64,000 nt of DNA, taken from positions 1 to 64,000 of the forward strand of contig NZ_JAKWJR010000007.1 in the NCBI RefSeq assembly GCF_022761125.1, read 5' to 3'. The translations under genes and the position numbers were made by a program. The notes beneath the pieces are model-generated. The model saw only the letters and a list, made by a program, of their open reading frames with translations. It had not been told where the DNA came from and made no database searches. Positions 37,629 through 45,697 of the stretch are shown one piece after another. The first letter of the stretch is position 1. Each line of letters opens with the position of its first letter. Origin of the DNA: Nocardioides sp. SR21. GTDB taxonomy: Bacteria > Actinomycetota > Actinomycetes > Propionibacteriales > Nocardioidaceae.

Positions 37629-38353
37629 CCGCGCCCTTCTGGGTCAGCGCGTTCCTCGACTTCGAGGCGGACGGCTTCGAGGACGGCGTCGCGTTCTGGC
37701 AGGGCGTCACCGGCTTCGCGCTCTCGGAGCGTCGCGGGGCGGACGACGAGTTCGCGACGCTGGTGCCGCCGACCGGGGACGACTACCTGCGGGTGCAGCG
37801 GCTCGCCGACGGCCCGGGTCGCCTGCATCTCGACCTGCACGTCGACAGCCCGGACGCCGCCACCGACGCCGCGGCCGTGCTCGGCGCGACCGTGCTGGCC
37901 AGGAACGACGGGTACGTCGTGCTCCGCTCGCCCGGCGGGATGGTGTTCTGCTTCGTGTCGCACCCGGCGTCCGAGCGCCCGCCGGCCTCCGCCTGGCCGA
38001 CCGGCGCCTCCCAGGTCGACCAGGTCTGTCTCGACATCCCGCCCCGGCTGCACGACCGCGAGCTCGAGTTCTGGCACCGGGTCACCGGGTGGGAGCTGGT
38101 CTCCGTGGACTCCCCGGAGTTCACCCGGCTCCGGCCCCCGGCCGCCTTCCCGCTCCAGCTGCTGGTCCAGAAGCTCGACGACGACGCCGACGGGGTGTCC
38201 GCGCACCTCGATCTGGCAGCGGACGACCGGGATGCCGAGGTCGAGCGGCACGTGGCGCTCGGCGCCAGCGAGGGCGGCCGTCACGACTGGTGGACCGTGC
38301 TGACCGACCCGGTCGGCACGACGTACTGCATCACCCGGAGGAAGACTCGATGA
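37625..38353 (+). CDS. VOC-superfamily (glyoxalase/bleomycin resistance-like) protein, two modules
   Basis: 242 aa. Two VOC modules (1-about 120 and 121-240): FWVSAFLDFEADGFEDGVAF, RLHLDLHVDSPDAATDAA, then QVDQVCLDIPPRLHDRELEF and VSAHLDLAADDRDAEVERHV. The His in LHLDLHV and AHLDLAA are possible metal ligands. These bind antibiotics or act as small-molecule lyases. No substrate can be named. ATGA overlap with neighbours. Confidence 0.85.
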   Translation: MTAPFWVSAFLDFEADGFEDGVAFWQGVTGFALSERRGADDEFATLVPPTGDDYLRVQRLADGPGRLHLDLHVDSPDAATDAAAVLGATVLARNDGYVVLRSPGGMVFCFVSHPASERPPASAWPTGASQVDQVCLDIPPRLHDRELEFWHRVTGWELVSVDSPEFTRLRPPAAFPLQLLVQKLDDDADGVSAHLDLAADDRDAEVERHVALGASEGGRHDWWTVLTDPVGTTYCITRRKTR

Positions 38354-38859
38354 CTCGCACCGACCCGCCGACCCACGGCGACGAGCGCACCATGCTGCTC
38401 GCGTACCTCGCCTACCACCGCGAGACGCTCCGCCAGAAGGCCGGCGGCCTCGACGCCGCGCAGCTCGCGACCGCGCTGCCGCCGTCGGCGATGACGCTCG
38501 GCGGGATGGTGAAGCACATCGGGCTCGTGGAGAACTCCTGGCTGCGCGACCGGTTCGCCGGCGACGGCCTCAGCGAGCCGTGGGCGTCGGTCGACTGGGA
38601 CGCCGACTACGACTGGGACTGGAACTCCGCGAAGGACGACAGCCCCGAGCAGATCTGGGCGCTCTACGAGCAGATGATCGCGGACGCCGACGCCGTCATC
38701 GCCGGCGCGCAGCTCGACGACCATGCCGCGAAGCCGTCGCGCTCCGGTGCCCCGATGAGCCTGCGCTGGATCCTGCTGCACCTGATCGAGGAGTACGCCC
38801 GGCACAACGGGCACGCCGACCTGATCCGCGAGTCGATCGACGGAGCGACCGGAGAGTGA
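38350..38859 (+). CDS. DinB-family (DUF664) four-helix protein
   Basis: 169 aa. Metal-binding His positions typical of DUF664: GGMVKHIGLVENSWL, RWILLHLIEEYARHNGHADL. DinB/DUF664 proteins use a bound Ni/Zn ion, often with a thiol such as mycothiol, and function in detoxification. ATGA and GTGA overlaps on both sides. Confidence 0.88.
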   Translation: MTRTDPPTHGDERTMLLAYLAYHRETLRQKAGGLDAAQLATALPPSAMTLGGMVKHIGLVENSWLRDRFAGDGLSEPWASVDWDADYDWDWNSAKDDSPEQIWALYEQMIADADAVIAGAQLDDHAAKPSRSGAPMSLRWILLHLIEEYARHNGHADLIRESIDGATGE

Positions 38860-39356
38860 CCGACATCCGCCCGATGACCGAGGCCGACTGGCCGCAGGTC
38901 TGGCCGTTCTTCGACGAGATCGTGCAGGCCGGCGAGACCTACGCCTACCCGCTCGACCTCACCTCCGACCGGGCCCGAGCGCTCTGGACGATGAGCCCGC
39001 CCGGCCAGACCGTCGTGCTCGAGGAGGACGGTCGCATCCTCGGCAGCGCGACGATGGGGCCGAACCGGCCGGGGCGCGGCAGCCACGTCGGCACCGCGTC
39101 GTTCATGGTCTCCCCGGCCGCGCGCGGCCGAGGCGTCGGCCGGACGCTGGGGGAGTACGTCGTGCAGTGGCACCGTGACGCCGGCTTCGACGCCGTCCAG
39201 TTCAACGCGGTCGTCGAGACCAACACCACCGCCGTACGCCTCTGGCAGTCGCTGGGCTTCACGATCATCGGCACCGTGCCCGCGGCGTTCGACTCACGCG
39301 CGCACGGCCGCGTCGGCCTGCACGTCATGCACCTAGCTCTCGGCGAACCCCGGTAG
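38856..39356 (+). CDS. GNAT family N-acetyltransferase
   Basis: 166 aa from GTG 38856. Motif A region TASFMVSPAARGRGVGRTLG; motif B VVETNTTAVRLWQSLGFTII. It resembles PhnO/Pat-type acetyltransferases. Last gene of the coupled cluster; its 3' end overlaps the convergent UbiB-like gene by 24 bp. Confidence 0.88.
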   Translation: MTDIRPMTEADWPQVWPFFDEIVQAGETYAYPLDLTSDRARALWTMSPPGQTVVLEEDGRILGSATMGPNRPGRGSHVGTASFMVSPAARGRGVGRTLGEYVVQWHRDAGFDAVQFNAVVETNTTAVRLWQSLGFTIIGTVPAAFDSRAHGRVGLHVMHLALGEPR

Positions 39357-40652
39357 CGTCTCGACGAGGATCTGCCGGAACGGCGCCTCGCACTCGAGCT
39401 GGCACAGCACGCCGAGGCCGGCCAGCCAGGTGCGGTGGATCAGGAGGTACGACGGCGGCAGGTTCAGCTTCATGCCGACGGTGTACGCCGGGTCGCGGGG
39501 GTCGTTGATCCGTGCGAACTGGGTGCGCATCCACTGCCGCGAGAACTGGAAGCGCTCCTCCTTCGTGGGCTCGACGAACGGCGCGAGGTACTCGAGCACC
39601 TGGGCCGGGTCGACGCGGGTGCGGTCCTTGATGAAGCCCTCGGCGCGCAGTCCCTCGACCAGGCCGGCCTCGTCCTGCTCGGCGGCCACGCGCAGCAGCC
39701 GGCCCATCGCCTCGGGCAGGCCGCGGTCGGGCAGTCGGGCGACCGCGCCGAAGTCGAGGACGCCCAACCGGCCGTCGGGGAGCACGCGGTAGTTCCCGGG
39801 GTGCGGGTCGGCGTGCAGCATGCCGGTGCGGGCCGGGCCGGAGAACAGGAACCGGACGAACAGCTCGCCGTAGTGGTCGCGCTCCTCCTGGGTGCCGTCC
39901 GCGATCACCGCCGCCATCGACGCCGGGCTCTCGAGCCACTCGGTGACCAGCGTGGTGTCCCCGACCGCCACGACGTCGGGCACCACGATGTCGGGGTCGT
40001 CGCGGAACTCCTCGGCGAAGGTGCGCTGGGCGTCGGCCTCGAGCCGGTAGTCGAGCTCGTCGGCGGCGCGCGCCTGCAGCTCGGCGACCAGCGGCTTGAG
40101 GTCGACGCCGGGCACCAGGGGAGCGGCGGTGTGGGCCAGCCGGCTGAGCTGGCGCAGGTCGGAGAGCAGCGCCTCGCCGGCGCCGGGGTACTGCACCTTG
40201 ACCGCGACCTCGCGACCGTCGTGCCAGCGACCCTGGTGGACCTGGCCGATCGACGCGGCCGCGGTGGGGCCGCCGTCGAGCCAGACCAGCTGCTCGCGCC
40301 AGTCGGGGCCGAGGTCGTGCGCGAGGATGTCGCGCACGGTCTGGGTCGGCATCGGGGGCGCGGCGTCCTGGAGCTTGGTCAGCTGCTCGCGGTACGGGCC
40401 CGCGACCTGCTCGGGGAACGCCGACTCGAGCACGGACAGCATCTGGCCCATCTTCATGGCGCCGCCCTTGAGCTCGCCGAGGGTCCGGAACAGCTGCTCG
40501 GCGGTGCGCTGCTGGATCTCGGTCAGCACGACCTCGGCGGGCGCGCCGCCGAGCCGCTTGCCGAGCCCGAGGGCGCTGCGGCCGGCGTACCCCAACGGCA
40601 GCGCGGCCAGCTTCGCCGTCCGCGCCACGGCCTTGCGCGGCAGCTCGGTCAC
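39333..40652 (-). CDS. ABC1/UbiB-like atypical kinase
   Basis: 439 aa from GTG 40652 (TELPRKAVARTAKLAALPLG). A longer in-frame extension exists but is low-complexity. ABC1 signatures: KGGAMKMGQMLSV (Ala-rich loop and KxGQ motif), AAASIGQVHQGRWHDG, VAVKVQYPG, HADPHPGNYRVL and LDFGAV. In other bacteria UbiB proteins support quinone synthesis or lipid transport; actinobacterial homologues are mostly uncharacterised. Convergent with the GNAT gene. Confidence 0.9.
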   Translation of the reverse strand: MTELPRKAVARTAKLAALPLGYAGRSALGLGKRLGGAPAEVVLTEIQQRTAEQLFRTLGELKGGAMKMGQMLSVLESAFPEQVAGPYREQLTKLQDAAPPMPTQTVRDILAHDLGPDWREQLVWLDGGPTAAASIGQVHQGRWHDGREVAVKVQYPGAGEALLSDLRQLSRLAHTAAPLVPGVDLKPLVAELQARAADELDYRLEADAQRTFAEEFRDDPDIVVPDVVAVGDTTLVTEWLESPASMAAVIADGTQEERDHYGELFVRFLFSGPARTGMLHADPHPGNYRVLPDGRLGVLDFGAVARLPDRGLPEAMGRLLRVAAEQDEAGLVEGLRAEGFIKDRTRVDPAQVLEYLAPFVEPTKEERFQFSRQWMRTQFARINDPRDPAYTVGMKLNLPPSYLLIHRTWLAGLGVLCQLECEAPFRQILVETLPGFAES

Positions 40653-40899
40653 CGGGCCATTGTTGCCGACCGGACCAACCCGGCCGGTCGCGGCGTACGA
40701 CGCTACGCCGGCCCACCGGGAGGATGGGCCGACGTACGGGTGCATCGGCTGCGCGGCACGGTGGGCTCCGTGGGCTCCACCGGTCCGGCGCTCGTGCACT
40801 CGCCCTCAGGCGTCGTTTCCCGAGGTGTTCCCGAGACGCACCGAACTCTTCGGAGCCGGGGAGCACCGGGTTGAGGCCGGACTGGACCAGTGCGCCCAG

Positions 40900-40951
40900 G
40901 GCTGGTGATCAGGGCTGGTGATCAGGGCCGGTGAGCAGGGCCGGTGATCAG
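40900..40951. repeat. 13-bp tandem repeat, four units
   Basis: GGCTGGTGATCAG at 40900-40912 and 40913-40925, GGCCGGTGAGCAG at 40926-40938 and GGCCGGTGATCAG at 40939-40951. The last unit contains the TGA stop of the YCII gene. The 247 bp from the UbiB start (40653) to here hold no gene I can support. Confidence 0.85.
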
Positions 40952-41310
40952 GTACGGGGCGGGTCCCACTGCCCGAACGGGCGCACCTCCTGGGGCCAGC
41001 CGCAGGCCACGGCCACCTTGCCCGCCCACACCTTGGCGGTCTCGACGTCGGGGACGTCGACGACGCAGAACCCGCCGAGCCACTCCTTGGTCTCGGCGAA
41101 GGGCCCGTCGGTGATCAGCACCTCGCCGCTGGTCGCGTCGGCGCTGAAGGCGAGGTCGAGGTCCTCCTCGAGGCCGCCCGCGAACACGTACACGCCCGCC
41201 GCGATCATCTCGTCGACCACCGCCCGGGCGAGCGGTCCGCGCTCCTGGAACCACTCCTCGGGGTGGTCACCGACCCACTGCTGGTTGAAGTAGATGAGGT
41301 ACTCGGCCAT
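40948..41310 (-). CDS. YCII-related/DGPF-domain protein
   Basis: 120 aa from ATG 41310 with AAGGAG upstream. YCII/DGPF fold: EYLIYFNQQWVGDHPEEWFQ, LITDGPFAETKEWLGGFCVV and VDVPDVETAKVWAGKV. These small enzyme-like proteins often sit beside sigma factors; here a FliA-type sigma gene is divergent 237 bp away. Its stop is inside a tandem repeat. Confidence 0.88.
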   Translation of the reverse strand: MAEYLIYFNQQWVGDHPEEWFQERGPLARAVVDEMIAAGVYVFAGGLEEDLDLAFSADATSGEVLITDGPFAETKEWLGGFCVVDVPDVETAKVWAGKVAVACGWPQEVRPFGQWDPPRT

Positions 41311-41396
41311 GTCTGCTCCTTCGTGCGGCGCGGACCCGATGTCCGCTGTCACCTTTCCACGAACGGCGGGCGGCGAGTACGACAGGTCGACGGAAA

Positions 41397-41514
41397 TTGT
41401 CGCAAATTGCCAAAAAGCTGTCGTCGAGCGGCAAGGCGCGGGAGGCGTGGATCCGGAGAATTGAGGGACGGCACCACCGCGACCCGGTGGCCACCGTACG
41501 GATCCCGGGCCCAC
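41397..41514 (+). other. Composite motif upstream of the FliA-type sigma gene (element A)
   Basis: Two parts in the 237-bp leader. Part 1 (41397-41437) begins TTGTCGCAAATTGCCAAAAA and can pair TTGCC with GGCAA; two TGTCG repeats flank it. Part 2 (about 41493-41514) is CCGTACGGATCCCGGGCCCA. Both parts recur at 57303-57343 and 57394-57509. The A-rich tract is striking in this GC-rich genome. RNA leader, promoter or protein-binding site are all possible. Confidence 0.55.
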
Positions 41515-41547
41515 CTCAACCGCATCCGCGTGGGCAGTCAGGAAGAG

Positions 41548-42366
41548 ATGACCCACAACAACGAAGCCCTGATCGTCGAGAACATCGCGCTGGTCGGACA
41601 CATCGTCCGGGAGACCATGGCGCGGGTCCCGTCCCACGTGGACCGGGACGACCTGACGTCAGCCGGCCTCACGTCCCTGGTCCACGCCTCGCACGCGTTC
41701 GACGCCGAGCGCGGGGTGCCGTTCCACCTGTACGCCGCCACCCGGGTCCGCGGCGCGATCGCGGACGAGCTGCGCCGCGTCGACTGGGCGTCGCGCTCGG
41801 TACGCCGCCGCTCCCGCGAGCTGGACGCCACCCGGGCCGAGCTCGCCATGACGCTGGGGCGCGTCGCGACCCCGGCCGAGGTCGCGCAGGCGGCAGGTCT
41901 CACGCCTGCCGAGGTCGCCACCAACGACCACGAGGTCGCCCGCGCCCAGGTCTTCTCCCTGAACGCCGCTGACGCCGACCCGATCGGCGAGCGCCTGGTG
42001 TGCAGCTCCCCGGACCCGCTCGCCGCGGTGGTGCACCGCGAGCAGATCTCGCACCTGACCGACGCGATCGCCGAGCTGCCCGAGCGGCTGCGCCTGGTCG
42101 TCGAGCAGCACTTCCTGGCGGAGCGCCCGCTGACCGAGATCGCCGCCGTCCTCGGCGTGAGCCACTCGCGGGTCTCCCAGCTCCGTGCCCGGGCGCTCGA
42201 GCGGCTGCGCGACGCCCTGGGCCCCGAGGTCGACGCCGAGCGGGATCTCTGCGGTGCTCGACGCCGCGGGACCCACGGCGGTGTGGTCACGACCCGCCGC
42301 GCCCCGCACGCGCCGTCGCACGCGCGGCACCGCGAGCGGCGGACCCGCCTCGACGTCAGGCACTGA
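41548..42366 (+). CDS. FliA/WhiG-type sigma factor
   Basis: 272 aa from ATG 41548 (GGAAG upstream). Sigma-70 family group 3: region 2 (VENIALVGHIVRETMARVPS, DLTSAGLTSLVHASHAFDAE, region 2.4 FHLYAATRVRGAIADELRRV and DWASRSVRRRSREL), region 3 (GRVATPAEVAQAAGL), region 4 (LPERLRLVVEQHFLAERPLT, EIAAVLGVSHSRVSQLRARA). Members drive flagellar or sporulation genes; no flagellar gene is nearby. The C-terminus is a basic His/Arg-rich tail. It overlaps the convergent transporter by 11 bases. Confidence 0.88.
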   Translation: MTHNNEALIVENIALVGHIVRETMARVPSHVDRDDLTSAGLTSLVHASHAFDAERGVPFHLYAATRVRGAIADELRRVDWASRSVRRRSRELDATRAELAMTLGRVATPAEVAQAAGLTPAEVATNDHEVARAQVFSLNAADADPIGERLVCSSPDPLAAVVHREQISHLTDAIAELPERLRLVVEQHFLAERPLTEIAAVLGVSHSRVSQLRARALERLRDALGPEVDAERDLCGARRRGTHGGVVTTRRAPHAPSHARHRERRTRLDVRH

Positions 42367-43273
42367 GCCGCGCGCGTACGGCGAACCGTGCGCACGCGAT
42401 CACGACCAGGCCGCCGAGCACGGTGGGCCAGGTCAGCGCCTCCCGCAGGATCAGCGCGGCCCACAGGATGCTCATCACCGGCTGCACCAGCTGGACCTGG
42501 CTGACCTGCGCCATCGGGCCGATGGCGAGGCCGCGGTACCAGGCGAAGAACCCCAGGTACATCGACACCACGCACAGGTAGAGGAACGCCAGCCACTGCG
42601 TCGGCGTCGCGGACGGGGTCTCGCCGGCCACCGAGACGGCGACCAGCAGCGTCATCAGCGGCGCCGACAGCACCAGCGCCCACGAGACCGTCTGCCACGA
42701 GCCGAGCTCGCGGGCCAGCAGCCCGCCCTCGGCGTACCCGATCGCGGCGGCCACGACGGCGCCGAACAGCAGCAGGTCGGCCCAGTGCAGCTGCCCCAGC
42801 CCGCCGTTCTGCAGGGCGGCGAACGTGACGACGGCGAGCGCGCCGAGCGCCGCGAACGCCCAGAAAGCGCGCGACACCTGCTCGCGGCCACGTACGACGG
42901 CGGCCGCGGCGGTCGCCGCCGGGAGCAGGCCGATGACGACCGCGCCGTGGCTCGCCGGCACGGTCGTGAGGGCGTACGACGTCAGCATCGGGAAGCCGAC
43001 GACGACCCCGCCGGCGACCACCGCGAGCCGCGCCCACTGGACCCGGCTCGGCCGGCGCTGGCGGGTCGCGAGCAGCACGACCGTCGCGAGCGCCGCCGCC
43101 ACGACCGCGCGGCCGGAGCCGATGAACAGCGGCGCCAGGCCGCCGTCGGCGGCGTACCGCGTGAACGGGACGGTGAAGGAGAAGGCGAGGACCCCGACCA
43201 GCCCCCACCCGAGCCCGGACGGGTGCAGTAGCGGTGGTGCGACCGGAGCGATAGCGCTACTCTGAACTGACAT
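42356..43273 (-). CDS. EamA/DMT-family transporter
   Basis: 305 aa from ATG 43273 (the start codon overlaps that of the divergent MocR gene). Ten helices in two EamA repeats: GLVGVLAFSFTVPFTRYAAD, LAVVAGGVVVGFPMLTSYAL, FAALGALAVVTFAALQ, WALVLSAPLMTLLVAVSV and SILWAALILREALTWPTVLG. DMT exporters move amino acids or small metabolites out of the cell. It is likely controlled by the adjacent MocR, a common arrangement. Confidence 0.9.
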   Translation of the reverse strand: MSVQSSAIAPVAPPLLHPSGLGWGLVGVLAFSFTVPFTRYAADGGLAPLFIGSGRAVVAAALATVVLLATRQRRPSRVQWARLAVVAGGVVVGFPMLTSYALTTVPASHGAVVIGLLPAATAAAAVVRGREQVSRAFWAFAALGALAVVTFAALQNGGLGQLHWADLLLFGAVVAAAIGYAEGGLLARELGSWQTVSWALVLSAPLMTLLVAVSVAGETPSATPTQWLAFLYLCVVSMYLGFFAWYRGLAIGPMAQVSQVQLVQPVMSILWAALILREALTWPTVLGGLVVIACARFAVRARLSA

Positions 43274-43288
43274 GACCAACGATAGCGC
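43249..43288. promoter_or_regulatory. Direct-repeat operator in the EamA/MocR overlap
   Basis: CGATAGCGC occurs at 43249-43257 and 43280-43288, 31 bp apart (three helical turns), spanning both start codons (43271-43274). MocR regulators commonly bind direct repeats, so autoregulation and control of the transporter are likely. Confidence 0.6.
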
Positions 43289-44660
43289 AGGTCGGATCGT
43301 CGAGGCGCTGCGCGCCTGGATCGCGGCCGCGCCGGCGGGCGCCCGGCTGCCCTCGAACCGCACCCTCACGTCCGACTTCGCCGCCAGCCCGGTCACGGTG
43401 CAGCGCGCGATGCGCCAGCTGACCGCGGCGGGACTGGTGGAGAGCCGTCCCGGTGTCGGCACGTTCGTGCGCGCGGCGCGACCCACGACCCCGGCCGACT
43501 ACGGGTGGCAGACCGCGGCGCTCGGGTCCCCTCTGTCGCGCGCCGTCGGGCTCTCCGCGACCCAGCAGGTCGCCGCGCCGGACGCCCTCCAGCTGCACTC
43601 GGGCTACCCCGCGCGGGACCTGCTCCCCGAGCGCCTCGTGCGCGCCGCGCTCGTCCGGGCCGCGCGGACCGAGTCCGCCGTGACCCGGGCGCCGGCCGCC
43701 GGGCTCCCGGAGCTCCAGGCCTGGTTCGCGAGCGAGGTCGCCGGTCCGGTGCCACCGTCGCCGCGCGACGCCCTGGTGATCGCGGGCAGCCAGAGCGGGC
43801 TGACCTCGATCTTCCGTGCCCTGGTCGGGCCGGGACAGCCGATGGTGATCGAGTCGCCGACGTACTGGGGAGCGGTGCTGGCCGCGCGGCAGAGCGGCGT
43901 CGACCTGGTCCCCGTGCCGAGCGGCCCCGACGGGCCGAACCCCGCCGACGTCGAGCGGGCGTTCGCCACCACCGGTGCGCGAGCGTTCTACGCGCAGCCG
44001 ACGTTCGCGAACCCGACCGGCGCGCAGTGGTCCGCCGAGACCGGCCGTGCCGTCCTCGACGTCGTGCGCGCGCACGGTGCCTTCCTCGTCGAGGACGACT
44101 GGGCCCACGACCTCGGCATCGACGCCGACCCGCAGCCGCTGGTCGGCCAGGACGACGACGGCCACGTCATCTACCTGCGCTCGCTCACCAAGACGGTCTC
44201 GCCCTCGCTGCGCGTTGCCGCCGTCATCGCCCGCGGGCCCGCGCGCGACCGGATCCTGGCCGACCGGGCCGCCGAGACGATGTACGTCAGTGGCCTCCTC
44301 CAGGCCGCGGCGCTCGACGTCGTCACCCAGCCGGGCTGGCGCACGCACCTGCGCACCATGCGCCAGCAGCTCGGCGCGCGGCGCGACCTGCTCCTGCGAG
44401 CCGTGCGCGAGTCGGCGCCGGACCTGCACGTGGAGCACGTCCCGGCCGGCGGGCTGAACCTGTGGGCGCGGCTGCCCGACGGCACCGACGTCGATGCGTT
44501 CGTCCGCGCCTGCCAGGCGCGTGGGCTCGTGATCGCGGCGGGCACCGAGTGGTTCCCGGCCGAGCCCACCGGCCCGTTCGTCCGCCTCAACTACTCCGGC
44601 GAGAGCCCGGAGCGGTTCCCCGAGGCCGGCCGGATCCTGGGTGACGCGCTGCGTCACTGA
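43272..44660 (+). CDS. MocR-type GntR/aminotransferase fusion regulator
   Basis: 462 aa. Winged HTH (about 1-75): LRAWIAAAPAGARLPSNRTL then TVQRAMRQLTAAGLVESRPG. The aminotransferase-like domain has AGSQSGLTSIFRALVGPGQP, FANPTGAQWS, EDDWAHDLGI and the PLP lysine in RSLTKTVSPSLR. MocR proteins sense PLP or amine ligands and control a few divergent genes, often transporters. The start overlaps the transporter's start on the other strand (CATG, 43271-43274), an extreme case of divergence. Confidence 0.92.
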   Translation: MTNDSAGRIVEALRAWIAAAPAGARLPSNRTLTSDFAASPVTVQRAMRQLTAAGLVESRPGVGTFVRAARPTTPADYGWQTAALGSPLSRAVGLSATQQVAAPDALQLHSGYPARDLLPERLVRAALVRAARTESAVTRAPAAGLPELQAWFASEVAGPVPPSPRDALVIAGSQSGLTSIFRALVGPGQPMVIESPTYWGAVLAARQSGVDLVPVPSGPDGPNPADVERAFATTGARAFYAQPTFANPTGAQWSAETGRAVLDVVRAHGAFLVEDDWAHDLGIDADPQPLVGQDDDGHVIYLRSLTKTVSPSLRVAAVIARGPARDRILADRAAETMYVSGLLQAAALDVVTQPGWRTHLRTMRQQLGARRDLLLRAVRESAPDLHVEHVPAGGLNLWARLPDGTDVDAFVRACQARGLVIAAGTEWFPAEPTGPFVRLNYSGESPERFPEAGRILGDALRH

Positions 44661-44788
44661 CCCAGGCAGGCCCGCGCGACCGCCGCCGGACTAGCCCGAA
44701 AGGGGGATATGCCCCTCCCCGCGTGCGTGTTCTGATGTTCGTGGGGGACCCAGCGGTCGGGGGCAGGGTGGAAGAACAACTGAAACGA

Positions 44789-45442
44789 GTGACCGTTCTC
44801 GACGGTCACGGACTGTTCACGCAGGTGATCGAGCAGGTACTGGTACGGCACGGCTACCGCTGTCGCGTGATCGAGGCCGGCGCGCTCACATCCGAGGCGA
44901 TCGTGAGCGCCGTCGAGGCGTCACGCCCTGAGATGGTCGTGGCGAGCCTGGATCTGCACTCCAGGTGCAGCGACGGTGGGGCGGTCATCCATGCGCTCGC
45001 GCGTGCCGGTCACCGCGTTCTCGCGGTGACCGAGGGTGACGGGCCGCAGCGGCAGGGCAAGGCCCTCGCGCTGGGAGCTCATGCGGTGGCCACGAAGGCC
45101 ATGCCGTTGAACGAGTTCCTCTCGCTGGTGCGCAGGACCATGCACGGCGTGCAGGTCGTCGACCGCCGGGAGCGGGAGCGTGTCGTCATGTCGTACCGCG
45201 AGCAGCAGATCGGCCACGCGGTGGCCAGGCGGCAGCTCGAGAGCCTGAGCGCTCAGGAGCGCGACATCCTGACGCACCTGATGACGGGCCGTGGAGTGCG
45301 GGAGATCGCCCAGCTGCGCGTCGTGTCCGAGCACACCGTCCGCGCCCAGGTCCGCGCCGTCCGCACGAAGCTGGGCGCGTCCTCGCAGGTCGAGGCCGTG
45401 GCCATCGCGTGGCGCAGCGGATGGCGCACGGCGAGCGACTAG
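44789..45442 (+). CDS. NarL/LuxR-type response regulator
   Basis: 217 aa from GTG 44789, which matches the expected receiver start (VTVLDGHGLFTQVIEQVLVR). A longer frame from 44723 adds 22 residues unlike a receiver. Possible phospho-acceptor in MVVASLDLHSRCSDG; the second acidic residues normally seen near the start are reduced to DGH, so it may be atypical. LuxR HTH: LSAQERDILTHLMTGRGVRE, EHTVRAQVRAVRTKLG. No kinase is adjacent. It is followed by a clean terminator, then the duplicated msrA 3' end. Confidence 0.82.
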   Translation: MTVLDGHGLFTQVIEQVLVRHGYRCRVIEAGALTSEAIVSAVEASRPEMVVASLDLHSRCSDGGAVIHALARAGHRVLAVTEGDGPQRQGKALALGAHAVATKAMPLNEFLSLVRRTMHGVQVVDRRERERVVMSYREQQIGHAVARRQLESLSAQERDILTHLMTGRGVREIAQLRVVSEHTVRAQVRAVRTKLGASSQVEAVAIAWRSGWRTASD

Positions 45443-45470
45443 CGCAGGGGCCGACCGCCCGGATGGCAGC

Positions 45471-45497
45471 AGGCCCCACGTCGACGACATGGGGCCT
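45471..45497. terminator. Terminator hairpin after the LuxR gene
   Basis: AGGCCCCA pairs with TGGGGCCT around an 11-base loop (CGTCGACGACA). A related hairpin lies at 48312-48344 in the same relation to msrA. Confidence 0.8.
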
Positions 45498-45508
45498 ACC
45501 GCCGACGG

Positions 45509-45613
45509 TCAGGCGGTCGCCGGGAACTTCACGCCGGTGTTGGCGTGGCAGCGGTAGCCGAACGGGTTCTTCGCGAGGTACTGCTGGTAGTTGTCGGCGT
45601 AGTAAGGGCGCAT
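45509..45613 (-). pseudogene. Detached 3' fragment of msrA
   Basis: 34 codons from an apparent ATG at 45613: [20 protein letters not shown] then a tail identical to the intact MsrA. The final 27 codons match msrA at 48353; 82 bp (45508-45589) are identical to 48351-48432. Upstream of that the two diverge (YYADNYQQ here, YYAEDMHQQ in msrA), so the fragment comes from a different msrA allele. Confidence 0.85.
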
Positions 45614-45697
45614 TCTGCTGAGTTTGGAGACGCGCGGACCGGCCGAGGTTCGGATGCTTCCTTGGGATGAAGTCCGCTCTGCTGCCTGGCCAGAGTG

